From NCBI RefSeq assembly GCF_019112545.1, contig NW_025064887.1, positions 1,614,413 to 1,678,412 on the forward strand: a stretch of DNA of 64,000 nt, given 5' to 3'. The notes under the pieces are model-generated. The model worked only from the letters and a program-made list of their open reading frames with translations. It did no database searches and was not told the DNA's origin. Positions 23,000 to 34,739 of the stretch are shown here, piece by piece. Each line of letters begins with the position of its first letter. Within the stretch, counting starts at the first letter, position 1. This stretch comes from Guyanagaster necrorhizus (taxonomy: Eukaryota; Basidiomycota; Agaricomycetes; Agaricales; Physalacriaceae). The translations under genes and the position numbers were made by a program.

Positions 23000-25900
23000 T
23001 TTCCTTTTTTTATGCCCACAAGCAGAAAAGAAACTGAATGCCATCAACCAACAAAATCACCACAGACTTCTTAAAGATCCTAAGAGCTGTAATAGGCACT
23101 CTGCTAGGCCTATTTGCTGCCACTGTCCTCTGCAGAGGAAACCAGTCAATTATTACCTGAATAGTTAGATACTATCAAACCCTCTAAACCATTCACTGAT
23201 AACTCCAGAATGTCTCACCTGTTCTCCTCTTCCATGACCTTCCACCAGAGCCTCTCTGAGCTCCCAATGAGCTCAAAGAAGAAACTGTACCAGAAGCCAC
23301 TGATGTGCTTGGTAATAGCTAAATGACTAAGAGAGGCAAATGAGGAATGAGCTCTCAAACACCAACACCTAATCACTCAATTCACAATCACCAAATACAG
23401 TTGAGGTCAGTTGTTTTGAGTATGATAGAAGCACTCTTGTAATCTTGAATAAAATCAAAGAAACAGTCAATAAAAACAGTTATTCAACTCTATCTTGCTT
23501 CAAAAGATGCAATACTTGTGAGAGTAGTTTATAGCAATGTTTAAGTATAATTAGGACTTAGAATCAATGCACAATTGTGCTCCAAATCAACTTAGAATAT
23601 TCCAAAACCCAATGAACTCTGAAACTCAAATACTAAGTCTATCAAGCACTTAAGCTTAACTAGCTGCACTCTTGGCTGGCTAGTAGTCCTCAAAACTGAA
23701 GAACTTGTATTCTGATGCTAAAACCCTTATAGTTTGAAACCCAAATTAATCTGAAACCCAAAATACATTAAGATTCCAATTTAATCCTCTCTAAATAACA
23801 AAGCAACTTAAATAAATCACTAAGTTGAAGCAGAACTCAAAACCATTGTCCCAGAGACTAACTACAGTGAACTAGAAGGCCTGAACATAGGGGTGAGTCA
23901 CTTGCTTGTTATTTCCCTCTCTTTCCTATTTTTATACATCAAAAACAGATACAGAATCTATAAATAAAATATTCAAAATTGTATTTCTCCTGTTTGAAGC
24001 AGAATCATGCTATTATTCTAGAATGGCAGTATCATGCTATTATTCTAGAATGGCAGTGCCCCTGGACTTCTTTAGGCTTGTCCAAACCCACCTGGCCACT
24101 GCACAGCTTTATTTTAAGCCTATAGTGCCTGTGGATATCTAACTCCTTTCTGTCTACTCAGAGTTTTAATCCTCTGAGTTATTCTTAGTAGCTTGATCAA
24201 TCAGATCCAGCCAAGCTCAGTCAACTGGTCTAATCCACTCTATTTCTCTCAATTCTAAGTCTCTTAGATCATCTGATACCTAGAAAATTCTCACTTAGGC
24301 ATTTGAGTCAAAACTCACAGTGCTAGCCACAGATCATTGGATCCCACTTCTTACTGCTCCTGAATGATGCTGTTTTCACTCAATACTCCATAACTGGCTA
24401 TAGTATTATACTCCTAGCTGTCTTAGAATATACTTGTCTTAGTGGCATGCAGAATTGGCCTCATTTGAGATACCATTTCTAAGTCCAACTTAGACTTAGT
24501 ATTTTTTAAGGTGTGGTGCTGAACTTTTCTAAGTTCAAACCTGACTTAGGATTTTTATCCTTATGCTATGTTATTTTACAAAGTCCTTTTTGGACTTAGT
24601 ATTGGTGACTAGCATGACTATCAGCTTAAAGCCTCAGCCATAGTCCTCTACTAGCTAATGGTCTTTAGTTACTAGCATATTCTAGTATGTTATATAAAAT
24701 TCATAAATTATAGGACTGGACATATACTCTGCATACCACTGCTAACAAGATTCCAACTTGAGGAAATATTTCAGAAGAGCAAGAAGCTCACAAATACCTC
24801 CCATGACCTCTTCATATCCAGCCACCAAGGAACATCAATCAAGTCCCAATGAACCTCTCTCTGGTCTCTGACCACAAGAATAAAGACCTCTCTGACAACT
24901 TTTTTGATGCCATATCAACTCTCAACTCTTACACTGCCTCTTCTAAGCACAGAATTAGAAACTATGCTTGAGACTCTTTTAGTGCCATCAGGATGATTCA
25001 AACTCCTGAAACTCATTACCAAACCTCCAAAAGGAAAAGCCTCAGAGTACCTGAATCCTCTCATAATTCCATCAACTCAGCAGACCAGAAGGCAGCAAGA
25101 ACACTTTTTCAGTAAACAGTCAATCTATCTGACACCCAAATTGAGTGGGAGAGCAGCAGTATCATACAGCAGAGAGCTGCAAATGAAAAAGCTTTCTGGC
25201 AAAGATATCATATCAAACAGGCTGAGCTCTAAGATTCCATCTCTTGAGATTTCACTGACTTATAAAGATATGGTCTCAGCTATTATGGAACCCCTCTATG
25301 ATCAGCCTCTGTCAGCTCTAGCTGGCCTGAAACAGGGTCTGATCCTGCAGATATATCCATTCCTGAAACTCCCAACAACTCAGATACTCACTGCTTCAGT
25401 TCAGTTGCCATGTATGACTCTACCCTCCAACAATTCCTCTAAGATCCAGTTGCTTGATTATTTCTTGATAACAACTTCCTTGAGCAGTTCTGCCAATATT
25501 ACTGAGAACTGAAGAAACAAGAAGAAGAAAGCAGAGGTGATTTGAGCAGGAAATCTGACTCTCAGCTCTCTCAACATTGGATCCTCTCTTCTACTGGAAT
25601 CAGACCCACTTGAACCTCTGACAGTGGTGAGCCAGAACCCAGCTGAAACCATAGACAGCTCTTCAGCAATAGTATGTGGCACCATTCTTCTATGCTCTGC
25701 CCAAAGACATCTCTGAAGAGGTTAAGGAGGCTGTAGACAAGGACTGGCTCAAGAAGGCTATATGCTGGGAGAGGATGAAGAAATTTAACCAAATCTATCA
25801 GCAACAGTTGCAGGAGATTCTCCAGGATCTCAGTTGGAGACTGACCTCCCTGAGAAAGAAGTATTTAGCCACAGATGATCAGGAGTGCATTGACATTTTA

Positions 25901-26865
25901 CAGTATTATGCTATGGAATGAGCCATCTATATATATAATAATGTCCAACCAGAATACCTGATAGAGGAGCTAGCACTATATTAATCTAGGTTTGATGTTC
26001 AGCTAATGCTGGCAACTCTACTGATTTCTCTCTTGTAAGCCATCTTTATGACACCTTCCATAAAAGAGGTTCCCTCTATTTGAACCACTTCAACCTATAC
26101 TCTGCAATACTGTCTCTGATCTGCTGAACAACCAATCCTAGTCTGACATCCTTAGAAGGGCAAGGGAAGCTGACTTCTTAGTGAACAACTACTGGCTGAT
26201 AAAGCCAGCACTAGTGGACAAGCTGAACAAGATGATCCAGAAGCTGTAAAATTCAGATTTATAGTTAGAAACAGTTGAATCATCAGAAAGGAAGCATCCA
26301 ATCTAACAAGAAGCCCAGCTACTGATGAACAATCTCTCCACTCCTTTCTCAGACCACTCACTAAATGGAAGCATCCACTGTTTGGACAATACCTGAATCT
26401 GATGCTACCGATTGCCACTAAATCTGCCCTAATCCAGTGCAAACCGGATCTCATATGAAAACCCTGCCTCTTTAAGAGAGTATCTGATGACATTGACTGA
26501 TTTCTTATAGACTGTGAGCAATACTTCAAGGTATACTCTGTATATCTAACTGTAGACATATACTGCATAATGTTCACCACTTTCTACTTTGAAGACAAGG
26601 CCAAAACCTAGTGCATTCTGCAGTCTTCTGATTTTTACTTCATGACCAGAAGGCATCATCAACTGCCATCCTAGCTGACATTTAAACAAATAGTCTGAGA
26701 TAAATTCATCAACTCCACTATCTAGGAGATCCACAAGAACAAAATAAAGAAACTATAGATGGGTGACAAGATGGCCAGTGAGTACTCTGATGAACTGGAA
26801 CACCTTGCTAAGTTAGCTGGAATTCTTAATGATGATGGTTGCATGGTCAAGATGCTCAAAATCAG
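23000..26865 (+). pseudogene. Element D gag remnant, interrupted by LTR2
   Basis: The gag leader runs to 23300. It resumes after LTR2 at 24739 with FQKSKKLTNTS and a Ser-rich N-terminal half (open 25141-25512). An acidic helical stretch follows at 25676-25921 (LPKDISEEVKEAVDKDW, QEILQDLS, ECIDILQYYAM), which parallels 38330-38580 in element F. The capsid-like core (26330-26860) reads DLI-KPCLFKRVSDDID, FLIDCEQYFKVYSVY, FEDKAKT and LAKLAGILNDDG. The reading ends at LTR3 (26866). Several TGA and TAG stops are present. Confidence 0.75.
23301..24738 (+). repeat. LTR2 copy 2 (complete solo LTR)
   Basis: About 1438 bp. Starts TGATGTGCTTGGTAATAG and ends GCATACCA, inside gag of element D. The flanks GCCAC and CCACT suggest a worn 4-5 bp duplication. 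It contains the repeated phrase CTAAGTCC...CTTAGTATTTT near its 3' part. No open frame of note. Confidence 0.82.
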
Positions 26866-28680
26866 TGACACACCCTCTTTATGTTCAGGCATGTAAAATT
26901 GCAAAAATTGAGAATACATGGACTGCATTCTAGTCTAGTAAGCATGTAACTGAGAATAGGATAAGAGCATACAGAAATCTAGCTATCATAAGGCAAAACT
27001 GAAGTAACAATGAGCAGAGTGCATGGCCTAGTAGCAGACTAATACCAGAGGGGTTAGACTGCATGTGAGGTTTCAGTGCTTGGCCCTAAATGTGTCAATA
27101 CCATTATAAGAGGATATGCTGAAAATAAAAAGAATATGATTGAAATATGATTAGCAATCCTGATCACATTGATCAAGGATGCACAGCCATTGATGCACTG
27201 ATAGAACACACTTTAGAACAGAGAACTGAGATCCAAAGAAAGGTATCTGAATAACTGGATGCTGAATAGAGAAATGAAATAATAGCAACAAAGAAATAAG
27301 TAGAGGAATACTACCCTCAGAGATGAATGGCACATGTACTGCTCAGAGACTCACATGCATACTTACAGTGCCTTAGCATGCTTAATATAGTGAGGGACTC
27401 CACATCATACCAAGATATGACACATACTATATTGGATAGATTAATTGACACATGTCAAGCCAGAAGCAGTGCATTTTGTGAACTGGAGAGAATGTTGAGA
27501 CATTGGAGAAGAAAACATAACCATTGTAGCTGACTTCAGACATGAGAGATAACCCCAGAGGTCTGAAACAGTTTAATACTATCAGAGATATGTCACCAGG
27601 AAAATAAGAAAGTGAGCAGACCTGGCTAGGCTAGCTAGCTGAGGTCAGCTAGCAAGGAAACATTGTGCAGTCCTGGCCTGAAAGAGAATAAGCATGGCAA
27701 CTGCAATATGCATGCAAATAATACCCATAGGATCTGATATGGAGTCCTGTGCTTTGAAGATACTATAGTAGGATTGTATTAGTAAGTACCATAGTAGAGT
27801 ATTTAAATATGGCATTGTATGAGTAGCAAGGAGAGTTTCTGACCCCCACAGTTGTAGTGTATTGGGCACAGAAAGCCTTGCACTCTAGCTCTGGGTTTAT
27901 GTTTGTAACTTCAGGCAAGAAAATAAACATGTTATTGAATATCATTGGGAGAGCTTTAAAAACTATGTGAGACATTGAAGCTCACAAAGGACTTGAGCCT
28001 GGTTTAATAAGAGGTTTTAGATCACACTCTAACCTGAGAATAAGAGAGCAGTATCTAGAGAGTATCATCTTGAGTTTTTGAGTTATTTGTGATGTGCAGC
28101 ACTACAGGTGGCAGAGGTTCAAACCCTTTGGTCTGTCAGATGGTGTTTTATTGTGTTTTGTGTCTCTGGATCACATAGGTTTGAATCCTGTGGATCAACA
28201 ATCAGTTTAGAAACTTGTGAACAGAGATCTGTGCTCTTTGGCACTTGTAGATGTGTTTGTGATTGGTTTTTGCTTAGAGCATGAAGCTTTCAGTTGTATA
28301 TTGTGTGTGTTAGAGATTTTGAGGTGATCTGAGCCTTGCTTAGGATCTTTTGAGGGTTTTGTGAGAGTGTTTTGACATATTGTATTGAGCCACAGTACCT
28401 GTTGCCTTGAGGCCTGGCAACATTTGTTGCCACCTCTTGTTTTGATAAAACAAAAAGCTTTGAGACTTAGAGAGACCTAGGACTGTTGTACACATGCTAT
28501 TGTGGTTCATGCACTTTGGATTCATTGAAGAAGACAATTCTATTTGTTGATTACTACTTTTATCACATTATAATCCTCTCACAAACTGAGAGTTTTGTGT
28601 GTGTATTGGTGTGAGTGTGGTCAGTGGATAGTGCTCTGCTGTATTCCATTTTTATCTTGTGCACACTCAGATCCTCTTCA
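26866..28680 (+). repeat. LTR3 copy 1 (about 1.8 kb)
   Basis: Starts TGACACAC and ends AGATCCTCTTCA. It is homologous to 59907-61828, to the 5' half at 53885-54606, and to inverted copies at 45890-46656 and 63631-64000. It is called an LTR because the 59907 copy is followed by a TGG-type primer site and gag. The flanks ATCAG and ATATG do not match, because an inverted integrase piece lies to the right. Confidence 0.75.
28100..28270 (+). repeat. Tandem GGTTCAAACCC-type units in LTR3 copy 1
   Basis: Units with GAGGTTCAAACCCTTTGG, then TAGGTTTGAATCCTGTGG, then a weaker third unit, spaced roughly 65-75 bp apart. The copy at 59907 has about five. GGTTC(G/A)AA(A/T)CC resembles a Pol III B-box, but no tRNA fold was seen. 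Confidence 0.5.
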
Positions 28681-29187
28681 ATATGCTGTGTGGCAATACT
28701 TGTTGTACTGTGCTTTTATAGCAGAGGCAGCTTTACTGAGGGTGGTTTTGGTTTCAAGATGGATTTGCACCATTTCTGTGGTGAAATCAAGAGATGCTGG
28801 TGTCAAAGTTTGAGATTGGGAGAAGATTGCAACCCTGAGATGTTACCCATGGTTGACAAAGAAGGAAGTCTTCTCTGTGGCAGAATGAATACAGCTGTTG
28901 TGCTGGAAGCTGGCCAGTGCTAGCCATTCTGTCTAATCATCCTGCCTGTAGTTGACAAATATCTGCAGGTACTTTTCTAGTTCCTGGTTAACCTGTTCTG
29001 TTTGTCCATCCATCTGTGGATAGTATATGGTGGAGGCATTACTCTGGATTCCAAGAAGTCAATATAGGTTGTTGAGAAATTTAGACACAAATTGTAGATC
29101 TTGATCAGAGATCATCACCTGTGGCATTCCATATCTGGAATAGACTTCATCTCTGAGGATCTTAGCCCACCCTTTGGATGGTGATGT
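28681..29187 (-). pseudogene. Inverted integrase fragment inside element D
   Basis: The minus strand reads part of a Gypsy integrase: [29 protein letters not shown], then [13 protein letters not shown] and DFTTEMVQIHLETK in order. It covers the core from just before the second catalytic Asp to the C-terminal linker. The Arg site before VNQE reads CAG (28993-28995 on the plus strand shows CTG). It is bounded on the left by LTR3 and on the right by plus-strand RT. It may be a remnant of an oppositely oriented element or an inversion by recombination. Confidence 0.75.
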
Positions 29188-30100
29188 TTTTTGGACTAAC
29201 CAACTCACCAGCAATCTTTCAATGGATGATGAATGATATCTTCAAAGATCTCATCACTACAGAAAAAGTCATCATATATCTCAATGACATCCTTATCATG
29301 TCTAAGGACTGAGAAGAACACTGGTGCCTTGTACAGTGGGTACTAGAACTTATGTGGAAGCACAAGCTATTCCTTAAGGCCAAGAAGTGTGAGTTCAAGA
29401 TGCTGGAAACAGAATACCTTAGAGTTATCATCAGCAACAGAAGTATCTGTATGGATCTGGTAAAAGTGGCAGGAGTAATAGAGTGGCCAGTACTGATAAA
29501 GAAGAAAGAGCTACAGTCATTCCTGGAGTTCACTAATTTCTATCACTAGTTCATTTGAGACTACAGCAAGATTATTTGACCTATGATCCAATTGACAGGC
29601 AATGCCTCTTGAACATGGGGATCCTCACAACAGACATCATTCAATGATCTAAAAAGGTGATTAGCTGAAGATATTATACCAGCAGTACCAATAGAGAAGA
29701 GAAAATTCTGCATGGAGGCAGACTCAAGTGAGAAAGCAATAGGTATCATACTATCATAAGAACAAGATGGAAAATAGTGACCAGTGGCCTTCCTCTCAAA
29801 GGTGTTAACCATCATGAAGCACAACTATGAGATTTATAATAAGGAGCTTCTGGCAATTATGCTTGCTCTGGCCAAATGGTGACACTAGCTGATTGAGGCA
29901 ACCCAGACCTTTGAGATCTGGATGGATTAACAGAATCTTTAGTACTTTCAATCATCTCAGAAGCTGAACCAAAGATAGGTATGATGGGTCACTGAACTCT
30001 TGGAATATCAGTACACACTACATTGCAAGGCAGGAACAGCCAACAAGAAGGCTGACTTGCTAAGCTAATGAGCAGATCATGATCAGAGAGATAAAGACAA
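29188..30100 (+). pseudogene. Element D RT and RNase H remnant
   Basis: RT resumes at [15 protein letters not shown], then [13 protein letters not shown]. The catalytic box is YLND (29277-29288), Asp to Asn at a former CTC-GAT. A 65-codon open stretch (29352-29549) carries KAKKCEFKMLETEYLRV and the thumb up to FLEFTNFYH. The RNase H shows EADSSEKAIGIILS, SKVLTIMKHNYEIYNKELLAIMLALA (29800-29870). Stops follow at the usual Trp and Arg sites. Upstream pol, including protease, is absent. Confidence 0.82.
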
Positions 30101-30109
30101 CAAGAGAGT

Positions 30110-31444
30110 GACACTATTGAGGCCCAAATATCTCCATACCATGATGAGGCTGACAGAGGAGAAGATCCATGAATAGATCAAGAGTGCAACCTGGAAAACT
30201 GAGCTGTGAGATCAATGTATTGCTCTCTTGATCAATCATGAGTGGAGAATAACAAAGATTGACAATCTTATTTATTATGATAGACAAATTTACAATCTCT
30301 AGGATCCTCACTTCTAAGGAGAAATAATCACCATATGCTATGACCACATTACTGCTGGACACCTGAGGATTGTGAAGACCAAGAAGCTGGTATTATGAGA
30401 GTACTAGTGGCTAAAGATGAGGCAGGACATCAAACAGTATGTTAAGAGATGCAAGACTTATAAGTGTATAAAGTCATCAACTTAAGCTCAGGCTGCTCCA
30501 CTTTATTCCAACAAAGTGTCTAAGAAACCCTAGACATATATTTTGGTTGATATAATCACTGGATTATCAGACTGTAATAGATATGATGTGATCATTGTTA
30601 TTGTTGATTATTTTTTAAAGGCTATCATATTGGTCACATGTTCCACCAAATTAACCTCTAAAGACTGTGCCAAAATCCTTTATGATGAGGTTTATATGAA
30701 GCACAGTATGCTTTAGATCATTATATCTGACCATAGCCTCTAATTTGTATCAAAGTTTCTGAATAATCTATACCAACTCTTACACATCCAAAGCAATGCC
30801 TCTACAGCATACCATCCTCAGACAGATGAGCAAACAGAATAAGTCAATCAGGAGATAGAAAAGTATCTCTAAATGTTCATTAATTATAGACAGGATGACT
30901 GGACAGAATGGCTTATAGTCACAGCATTCTAATACAACAACCAAATTCACTCAGCAACTAGGAAGACCTCATTCTTCATTAACCATAGCCAGCATCCACA
31001 CATCACAGTCACAGAGAAACACCACACCTTGACTTCTGCCTCCTCTGACTTCACCACCATCATATCTAACATTCATACTAAAATATATTCAGCACTCAAA
31101 AAAACTGCAGCCACAATGAAAATGCAATATAACAAGCATTGCCACCTCATTTGCAAATATGCCATCAATGATAAGATGTGGTTAGATATCACTAACCTTC
31201 ATCTCTTCTGACTGAAACATAAACTCACTGATAAATGCACTAGCTCTTTTCTAATCATCACTAAAGTAGATGCCTTTGCCTACTGTCTCTGTATTCCAGA
31301 TGCCTAATGCATTCATCCTGTTTTCAATGAAACCCTCCTCACTCTGTTCTTTGTCTCTGCCTTTCTGAATCAGAAATGATCTCCACCTCCTGAATCCATT
31401 CTGGTCAATAATAAAAAATATTATAAAGTTGATCAAGTCTCACA
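30110..31444 (+). pseudogene. Element D integrase remnant
   Basis: The zinc-binding part is at 30330-30475 (CYDHITAGHLRI ... CKTYK, one Cys changed to Tyr). The core has VDIITGLSDCNRYD (first Asp kept), IIISDHSL, and VNQEIEKYL (Glu kept) after TAA at the Arg site (30840-30842). The C-terminal module, open at 31029-31211, ends INDKMWLDITNLHLF. The chromodomain start (NNKKYYKVDQV) is cut by the reverse solo LTR at 31445 and resumes at 31914. Confidence 0.8.
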
Positions 31445-31913
31445 TATTAGACTTAAGTCACATATGATCAAAACACATAATAAACAGACACTGTATCATG
31501 TTCATACAGTCATGTCTGAGTCCACTATTGTGCTTTATTGATCTATGTGCTTCAGGGCCATTTGACAAGAGGCTTGAGAGTGAAATAGTATAAATAAACT
31601 TTAGCTCAAAGCTAGGATTATACAGTGAGAGCTATTTTATTTATATACTGTTCATCTATTGTGATATTAATACTACAATCTATTGTGTCTGTCTAAGTCA
31701 TTATGCTCCTTGTTCTTGAGTGTCGTTACCATCTACAAAAGGGATATTATATATTATTGAATATCATTGTCACATCAAAAGATAAGGACAGATTTAGCTT
31801 TTTGTAATGACTAAGCCAATCTCATAGTCTTAAGTACTGAGATAGGTGCTCTGACTAAGCATAAATAGAGGTTAATCAAAGAAGAAATAACAAGAAATGA
31901 GAAAATCATAACA
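31445..31913 (-). repeat. Solo LTR1 inserted backwards in the chromodomain of element D
   Basis: On the minus strand TGTTATGATTTTC...TCTAATA. The flanks TCACA (31440-31444) and TTACA (31914-31918) are a 5-bp duplication with one C-to-T change. The chromodomain reading resumes on the far side. Confidence 0.85.
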
Positions 31914-32114
31914 TTACATTATAAGCTCTATAAGATTCATGCATATGATGATAGTACTTATACTACCATCAATTATCTTGTTAGCTGGAAGGAATATAGC
32001 CTTCAATCCAATTAGTGGATAAATAAATGACATATAGCTACAGACAATGCTATACAGGACTATAAACTCTCTCTTGAATGATCTATCAGAATGATAGTCT
32101 TAAAGAGGAGATAA
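31914..32114 (+). pseudogene. Element D chromodomain, second half
   Basis: Continues HYKLYKIHAYDDSTYTTINY then LVSWKEYSLQSN, the end of a chromodomain, followed by AIQDYKLS and a polypurine tract (AAAGAGGAGATAA, ending 32114). Confidence 0.72.
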
Positions 32115-32570
32115 TGTTATAATTTTCCCATTTTATTTCTTAGCCTCTATATTGATTAGTTAGAGCACTTATGATCTTGAGCACTTGTGATGAGTGTGAG
32201 ACATGATTATAAAATCACAATAGGTAATCTACATCATCCTCAAATAACAACAGATGCCTTGACAACAGACAATATTGTATTATGCTAATATCAGCAACCA
32301 GAGACAATGATGCTGTGGCACAGAAACACACAATTGGTAGAACTATCATTATTTAAGGATTTAGCAGTATATAAGTATTCTAGCTCTTGCTATAGATACT
32401 CAGCTTCAAGTTAAAGTTTATTCTATATCACTTCACCTTGAGCTGACTTGTCTTTGATCTTAAAGCACAATACCTGATAAACACATATAGTGGATTCTGA
32501 TGTGACTGTACAAACATGATACAGCATTAGTTTACCATGTGTTTAGGTCACATATAATATAAGCTTAACA
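32115..32570 (+). repeat. 3' LTR of element D
   Basis: 456 bp, TGTTATAATTTTCCC...GCTTAACA, followed by CTGAG. It pairs with 22524-22979. Confidence 0.92.
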
Positions 32571-32805
32571 CTGAGTCTCAGCATCAATGTGGCTGATCTT
32601 AAATCTGGATGAGTCTTGATAAGTACCTTGAATTTAAGCTCTTTTAATCATATCATATCCAGTATATAGCTCAGATAGGAACAGTTATGTGGTTTCCCAT
32701 TGATGTATTAATATCTGCCAATCCACTAAACTAGATATGACTGTGAGAGGCAATCAAAATGCTTCAATTTGAATTTGCAATAGCATATATGCTCCAGTTG
32801 TCTAC
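32571..32805 (-). pseudogene. Split host-type gene, fragment 1 of 4 (most 5' seen)
   Basis: The minus strand reads LKHFDCLSQSYLV, a stop, WIGRY, a stop, YINGKPHNCSYLSYILDMI, a stop, then LKELKFKVLIKTHPDLRS and ATLMLRL in one frame over about 75 codons. The three stops fit decayed Arg or Trp codons. The frame continues exactly into fragment 2 when element D is removed. The upstream exons are cut off by element E at 32806. No homologue is recognised. Confidence 0.6.
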
Positions 32806-33257
32806 TGTTAGACTCAAGTGTCATATGAGTGCAAACCCATGATAACCCAGTGCTGTATCATGTTTGTACAGTTGCACTGAAGTCCACTTCTAGTGTTTGA
32901 CTCATTGTGATGATCAAAGCATTGTAAGTTGGCTTGAGAATAAATGATATAGAATAAACTTTAGCTTAAAGCTGAGTCTACTATAGTGAGAGCTATGCTA
33001 CTTATATACATTTTGGCCTGTGATAAATATAGTCCTCCTTATTGTGGCTATCTGTGAATTGGAACTAAAGAGTGTGTTATAAGTATATGAAACAATAGGA
33101 TTTGTATGTTGCCAAGGCATTTGTCATATGTCACAGTATAATAGTGCAAGTCATTTATTGTAGGCATAGTTACTGGTTCAGCTGGATAGATAATAGATAA
33201 GCACCCTTGATTAGATAGATGCTTTGATAAGATAAGATAAGCAGAAAGATCATAATA
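32806..33257 (-). repeat. 3' LTR of element E (LTR1)
   Basis: 452 bp. On the minus strand it starts TATTATGATC (from TGTTATG) and ends GTCTAACA. It contains the AGCTTTAAGCTAAAG start motif in reverse near 32960. Confidence 0.85.
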
Positions 33258-33273
33258 TTATCTCCTTCTTAAG

Positions 33274-34650
33274 ACTATCACTCTTATGGCTATAGTTTAA
33301 GATGAAGGATCCATCTGGTGCTTCCAGTATGTGGCAATAGCATCATCAGTGGACATCTATTTTTTATTTACTCATTGGTTGTATTCTGATCTGTACCTCT
33401 TCTATTTGACCAGATAGTCTGTCATTGTAAAGAGGCCTTGTTCTTGATGGTCTCTCATTCTACAGAGATAGAAGTCAAGAATTGTCTTGATCTCATATGA
33501 TTCTTTGCTGTCAATAAGATCCAGTTCAGAAGGAGGTGCTGTTTCTGATTCAGGAAGGCAGGAAGTGTATATGGGGAGAGAAGTACTTCATTAAAGACTG
33601 GATAGATTTTTCAGCCAGCTGAGAGAACAAGTTTATAAGCAAAAAGCCCAATCTTTGTCATAATTGTGAATGAGCCTGTTTATTTATCTGCAAGCTGCAC
33701 TTTGTTGCCTACAGCATATGGGATTGAGAGATGCTTTTAGTTGTCATATTGGTTCTTCATCATGAAGGCAGCTTTCTCAAGTGCTATATGCATTTTCTTG
33801 TAGATTTGAATCATCTGTTTGACAAACATCATAGATGTGGGAGTCTGAGCAGATTATCTATCTGTGGTTGTGACTTTCAGGTGTTAACTGTAGTTGATAA
33901 AAAATAGGAAATTCCTGATGGCTGAGTGGATATGGTTATTATGCTGGAAGGCAGTGAGTGGTCCAATTGTTCTGTTGGTAATTGATAAAAATCCATAGAT
34001 ATTTTTCAATTTTCTGATTGACATGCTCTGTTTGTCTATCAGTCTGTGAGTGGTAAGCAGTTGATGCATTGCTTTCAATCTGCAGAAGATGATAGAGGTC
34101 CTTCATGAATGTGGAAATAAATTGAGGCCTCCAGTCTAATATGATGACTTGAGATATGCTATACTTAGTATAAACTTCATCATATAGAACCTTTGTCCAG
34201 CCTGCTGATGAGATTTTGGTGGTGCAGGCAATTGGAAAGATCACTTTGAAAAAGCAATCCATAATGACTATGATAGCATTAAAGCTATTGCATTCTGGTA
34301 GGCCAGTTATCATATCCACCAAAATATGAGTCTATGATTCTGTCAGTACTTCATTTGAGTGAAGAGAGGCTGTCTTTGCTTATGTGCTTGACTTTGTTTG
34401 TTAGCACATTTCACATACCTTTATATACTTTTCTATATCTTCCTTCATCTTTGGCTAGTAATACTCTCATAGTATCAGCTCTTTCATTTTCACTACTTCA
34501 GGATGTCCTGCTATGATATGATCATGTGAGCAAGTGATAATTTCTTCATATAGCATATAGTCTCATAGAATGTAAATTCTTCTATCATAGTAAATGAGAT
34601 CTCTCTCTTTTGTCATTCCTTGGCTGTGTCAGAAAGTTGTGAAATACCTT
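33274..34650 (-). pseudogene. Element E integrase and chromodomain remnant
   Basis: The open stretch 34322-33939 holds the catalytic core: VDMITGLPECNSFNAI with the first Asp, VIILDWRPQF with the second Asp, and TEHVNQKIEKYLWIF with Lys replacing the Glu. CAT (34025-34023) sits at the Arg site. The zinc domain is readable at 34640-34420 (HDHIIAGHPE). The C-terminal module and chromodomain (33860-33300) are weaker but keep the order of element A. Confidence 0.8.
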
Positions 34651-34739
34651 ATAAGAATAGATTATTAATAATGATATAATAAAGCACTCATATTGTCCAA
34701 AGAAGTAATCTCCAACCAAATTTCCAGCAAATATGAGCT

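Larger units (their letters stand above)
22524..32570 (+). mobile_element. Element D: Gypsy element with several later insertions and an inverted piece
   Basis: Both LTRs are 456 bp. The target duplication is CTAAG (22519-22523) against CTGAG (32571-32575). Inside are gag (interrupted by LTR2 at 23301-24738), an LTR3 copy (26866-28680), a backwards integrase fragment (28681-29187), then RT, RNase H, integrase, a reverse-oriented solo LTR1 (31445-31913), chromodomain and the 3' LTR. The end of gag, the zinc knuckle, the protease and the RT N-terminus are missing. It interrupts the host gene between fragments 1 and 2. Confidence 0.85.
32806..34650 (-). mobile_element. Element E: 3' part of a Gypsy element, minus strand
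   Basis: Its 3' LTR is on the left (32806-33257), then the reverse polypurine tract (33258-33273), chromodomain, integrase C-terminus, core and zinc domain. It breaks off near 34650 at a junction with the Plavaka-like fragment. RT and everything upstream are missing. The left flank is TCTAC; the right partner was lost with the truncation. Confidence 0.8.

Noticed and set aside
28100..28270. tRNA genes suggested by GGTTCAAACCC and GGTTTGAATCC
   Set aside because: No acceptor, D or anticodon stems fit around these words, and the units repeat in tandem inside LTR3.
28595..28923. Two overlapping plus-strand frames of 72 and 102 codons
   Set aside because: They cross the LTR3 end and the antisense of the inverted integrase fragment.
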